A stretch of DNA of 33,325 nucleotides from contig CANLCB010000011.1 in the NCBI GenBank assembly GCA_947488865.1, positions 1-33,325 of the forward strand, in the 5' to 3' direction. Numbering within the stretch: the stretch's first letter is position 1; each line of letters opens with the position of its first letter. This stretch comes from Deltaproteobacteria bacterium (GTDB lineage Bacteria > Bdellovibrionota_C > UBA2361 > OMII01). Both the position numbers and the translations under genes were made by a program. The notes under the pieces are model-generated. The model ran no database searches. It was not told the DNA's origin and saw only the letters and a list, made by a program, of their open reading frames with translations. Of this stretch, positions 31,157 through 33,325 are shown piece by piece.

Positions 31157-31166
31157 TCACGCGCGG

Positions 31167-31190
31167 AAAAAGGGGACGCTCCCCTTTTTT
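31167..31190. terminator. Bidirectional intrinsic terminator
   Basis: AAAAAGGGGA (31167-31176) pairs with TCCCCTTTTT (31180-31189), with a CGC loop and six T on the plus strand. On the minus strand it follows, and slightly overlaps, the pheT stop, and it also has a T tract. It can serve both the cassette ending at 31069 and pheT. Confidence 0.8.
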
Positions 31191-33312
31191 AGATCATCTC
31201 AATACTGTGCTTCGCCTTGAGCGTATCAAGAAGCCCCGTGATACAGGTATCGACCTCTTCATGCTTCAACGTCCGATCTAGGCGCTGGAAAGTCACACGA
31301 TACGTCACTCGACGGAAACTCTCTTCTTGCTTACGGAAGTCATCGATAATCGAGGCTTCAGCGAGAGACTCGAGGTTCGCCTCATTGATGATTCGCAACA
31401 CACGGCCAGCTTGCTCCTTGGGATCAATCTTTAACGTGATGTCTCGACTTATCGGAGGGAGGTCACTCACCGCAGGAGCCTCGACCTTCGTCATAAATCG
31501 ATACATAAGCTTCGCGTCCAACTCACAGAAGAACACCTCTTCATGTATGTCATACGCCTCTCGGATTACCGGATGAACCACTCCGAACAAGCCAACGACG
31601 TTGCGCCCCATCTTCACGGACGCCTGCATACCTGGGTGAAGGAACTTCTCCTCGCTCTTTCCTGCCGAGAAGTTACCACCCAAACTCTTAATAATCGCGG
31701 CGATAGCGCCCTTAAAGAGGCGAGCTTGTTCTTCCAGCGATTCCCCCTTACGCCACTCAACATCCGCCCAACGTCCAGCGGCGGCGAACGTGAGCACGTC
31801 TCGCTCGTAGTTGTAATCGAGGGAATCTCTTTCCTTCGGCTCATCGGACGGCTGCTCAGTGGGCTTCTCGAAAATTCTTCCGAACTCGAAAACCTTTGGA
31901 GCTCGCACTCCGCGCTTGCGATTCACCGCGAGAAGCTTCGTCAGGTGAATCACATTGGTCAACTTCATGTGAGAGTTACTAACTTCGAGAGAGTTCTTAA
32001 GCGCTACGTGACGAGCGCTTGATCCTTTCTCCAATCCCTCAAGCAATGCGACTTCCGCCGCTGAATAGAAGCCCTTCGTAATAACTTCAAAGAATCCATT
32101 ACCGACAAGAGCCGGGCGCACTCTCGCGAAAAGGGTCTCGATTGGATTGAGTGGCGGAGCCTCATAGTCGAGAGGTGGAAGCTCAGGCCGTACACGATTC
32201 AGGCTCACCGAACGAGCGATATCCTCAATGACATCTTCCGGATTTCGAACATCCCACAGACGCCACGATGGAATAGTGAGTGTGAACTCTCGGTCCTTTC
32301 CGACGGCGTTAGCCTCGACTCCGTAGCCAAGATGCTTGAGTCGAGTCACTACCTCAACCTCCTCAAGCCGAGGCAGATTCAACTCCTTCTTCATAGCGCC
32401 AAGCGTCACTACCACTCGACGTTTCTCGGCTGGAGCGTTCTCTAGGTACGTATAGCCGAGCGCGTGAGCGGACTCCGCTCCATGAATCGTTCCGGCGGAG
32501 CCCTCCGCAAGGAATACAAGCCGCTTGAGCGCTGTTGGGATTCCTTCAGGATCGATACCGCGCTCGAAAGCGTGAGAAGCGTCGGTTGAGATTCCCATAG
32601 CGCGCGCGGTAATTCGCACACTCGTTGGATCAAACACCGCTGCCTCAATGAACACCTTACGAGTCGTCTCGGTTACCATGCTGTTAGCGCAGCCAATGAC
32701 GCCCGCGACAGCGACGATCTTCTTTCGGTCTCGAATGAGGATTGAACCTTCTGGAACTGTGTAGGTCTTTCCATCAAGCGCCTCGATCTCCTCAGCCTTA
32801 GTAGCTAAGTCGATGATAATCTCACCATCAAGTTTGTCGGCGTCGAAGGCGTGCATTGGTTGCCCACACTCCATCTGCACATAGTTAAGAATATCAACTA
32901 TTGCTTGACGCTTTCCCGGCTCATCAACGAACGCGGCGACATCATTACGAAGCGGCATCTCAGCCGGAAGGCTCATCTCAAGGAGAGCGTATCTCGGACA
33001 GTTGTCGGTCATACGACGTACCGGAATTCCAGCCTTTCGCTCGCTCAACTTAGCGGCAAGCGTTGGAATCTTTGGCTGAGCGAGAGTTCGGGCGGCGATC
33101 TCACGGGCCACACCTTGAGCGCTCAAATGATCTCCACGATTCGCGAGAGTCTCGATAGTGAACACCACCCCCTTGTCGTTTGAGACGTCGACATTTTTCA
33201 CCTCAAGCCCGATATCGTCGAGGAGCTGTCGAAGTTGAGAGCGGCTCGCGTTTTCAGGAGCGCAGTCTGGAATCTCAATGATCTTTTCTAGTAAGCGAAC
33301 GTGTAACTTCAT
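31189..33312 (-). CDS. pheT: Phenylalanyl-tRNA synthetase beta subunit, short form
   Basis: The beta subunit of the alpha2-beta2 enzyme that charges tRNA-Phe. The 707-residue length is about 90 short of typical bacterial PheT. The N-terminus MKLHVRLLEKIIEIP leads to LDDIGLEVKNVD and then straight to FTIETLANRGDHLSAQGVAREIA (51-73), so the EMAP/OB-fold tRNA-binding insert normally lying between these parts is absent. A B3/4 editing-type domain follows (about 100-275: YVQMECGQPMHAFDADKL, RAMGISTDASHAFERG). B5 is at 297-375, the catalytic-like core is at 385-605, and the FDX-ACB anticodon-binding domain is at 615-707, beginning PPISRDITLKID. A strong AAGGAG lies five bases before the ATG at the window edge, and pheS may precede it. 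The terminator at 31167 ends the gene. Confidence 0.94.
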   Translation of the reverse strand: MKLHVRLLEKIIEIPDCAPENASRSQLRQLLDDIGLEVKNVDVSNDKGVVFTIETLANRGDHLSAQGVAREIAARTLAQPKIPTLAAKLSERKAGIPVRRMTDNCPRYALLEMSLPAEMPLRNDVAAFVDEPGKRQAIVDILNYVQMECGQPMHAFDADKLDGEIIIDLATKAEEIEALDGKTYTVPEGSILIRDRKKIVAVAGVIGCANSMVTETTRKVFIEAAVFDPTSVRITARAMGISTDASHAFERGIDPEGIPTALKRLVFLAEGSAGTIHGAESAHALGYTYLENAPAEKRRVVVTLGAMKKELNLPRLEEVEVVTRLKHLGYGVEANAVGKDREFTLTIPSWRLWDVRNPEDVIEDIARSVSLNRVRPELPPLDYEAPPLNPIETLFARVRPALVGNGFFEVITKGFYSAAEVALLEGLEKGSSARHVALKNSLEVSNSHMKLTNVIHLTKLLAVNRKRGVRAPKVFEFGRIFEKPTEQPSDEPKERDSLDYNYERDVLTFAAAGRWADVEWRKGESLEEQARLFKGAIAAIIKSLGGNFSAGKSEEKFLHPGMQASVKMGRNVVGLFGVVHPVIREAYDIHEEVFFCELDAKLMYRFMTKVEAPAVSDLPPISRDITLKIDPKEQAGRVLRIINEANLESLAEASIIDDFRKQEESFRRVTYRVTFQRLDRTLKHEEVDTCITGLLDTLKAKHSIEMI

Positions 33313-33325
33313 ACGATCTCCTTCA

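Overview
This window comes from a Gram-negative, flagellated bacterium with near-balanced base composition (by eye). The evidence is a TonB protein, a TonB-dependent outer-membrane receptor, a lipobox lipoprotein, the flagellin chaperone FliS, and YggX- and YaeQ-family proteins. I cannot place it precisely. The mix of proteobacterial-type small proteins with several unrecognised genes would fit a deltaproteobacterial-grade or Bdellovibrionota-like uncultured lineage, but that is inference.

Layout. Positions 1-2800 hold an unrecognised gene, the N-terminal remnant of an insertion-sequence transposase, and a complete, eukaryote-like myo-inositol oxygenase. Positions 2800-12080 (minus strand) form a large glycan-transfer block: a 928-residue methyltransferase/Maf-like/CgeB-like protein, a GT9 glycosyltransferase, a small protein of unknown function, and a 1253-residue protein with two GT4 domains and a TPR array. 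Hairpin terminators divide the block. A short NagA-like deacetylase and fliS follow. FliS and the Maf-like segment suggest that the block glycosylates flagellin. No flagellin gene lies in the window.

Positions 14300-21700 carry housekeeping and stress genes: proC overlapping yggX, a rhomboid protease, a secreted FG-GAP repeat protein, an ECF sigma factor, a YaeQ-like protein, acylphosphatase and a CYTH-domain protein. A palindromic dispersed element lies at 18531-18784, and half of another copy lies at 31115-31156. Positions 20959-24300 hold a divergent tonB and FecA-like receptor pair with an inverted repeat over the likely receptor promoter. Positions 24560-26976 hold a DUF6502-like regulator translationally coupled to a lipoprotein, divergent from a secreted DUF4397-like protein.

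Positions 27000-31200 are the least familiar part. They contain an orphan GHKL-type ATPase-like protein, an acidic conserved-looking protein, and a tight three-gene cassette: a dual-specificity phosphatase, a polyasparagine protein with a ParB-like GNHRTAA box, and a helical protein. The window ends in pheT, whose product lacks the usual N-terminal tRNA-binding OB-fold insert.

I found no tRNA, rRNA, CRISPR array or origin. Family assignments rest on motif recognition by eye and not on searches.
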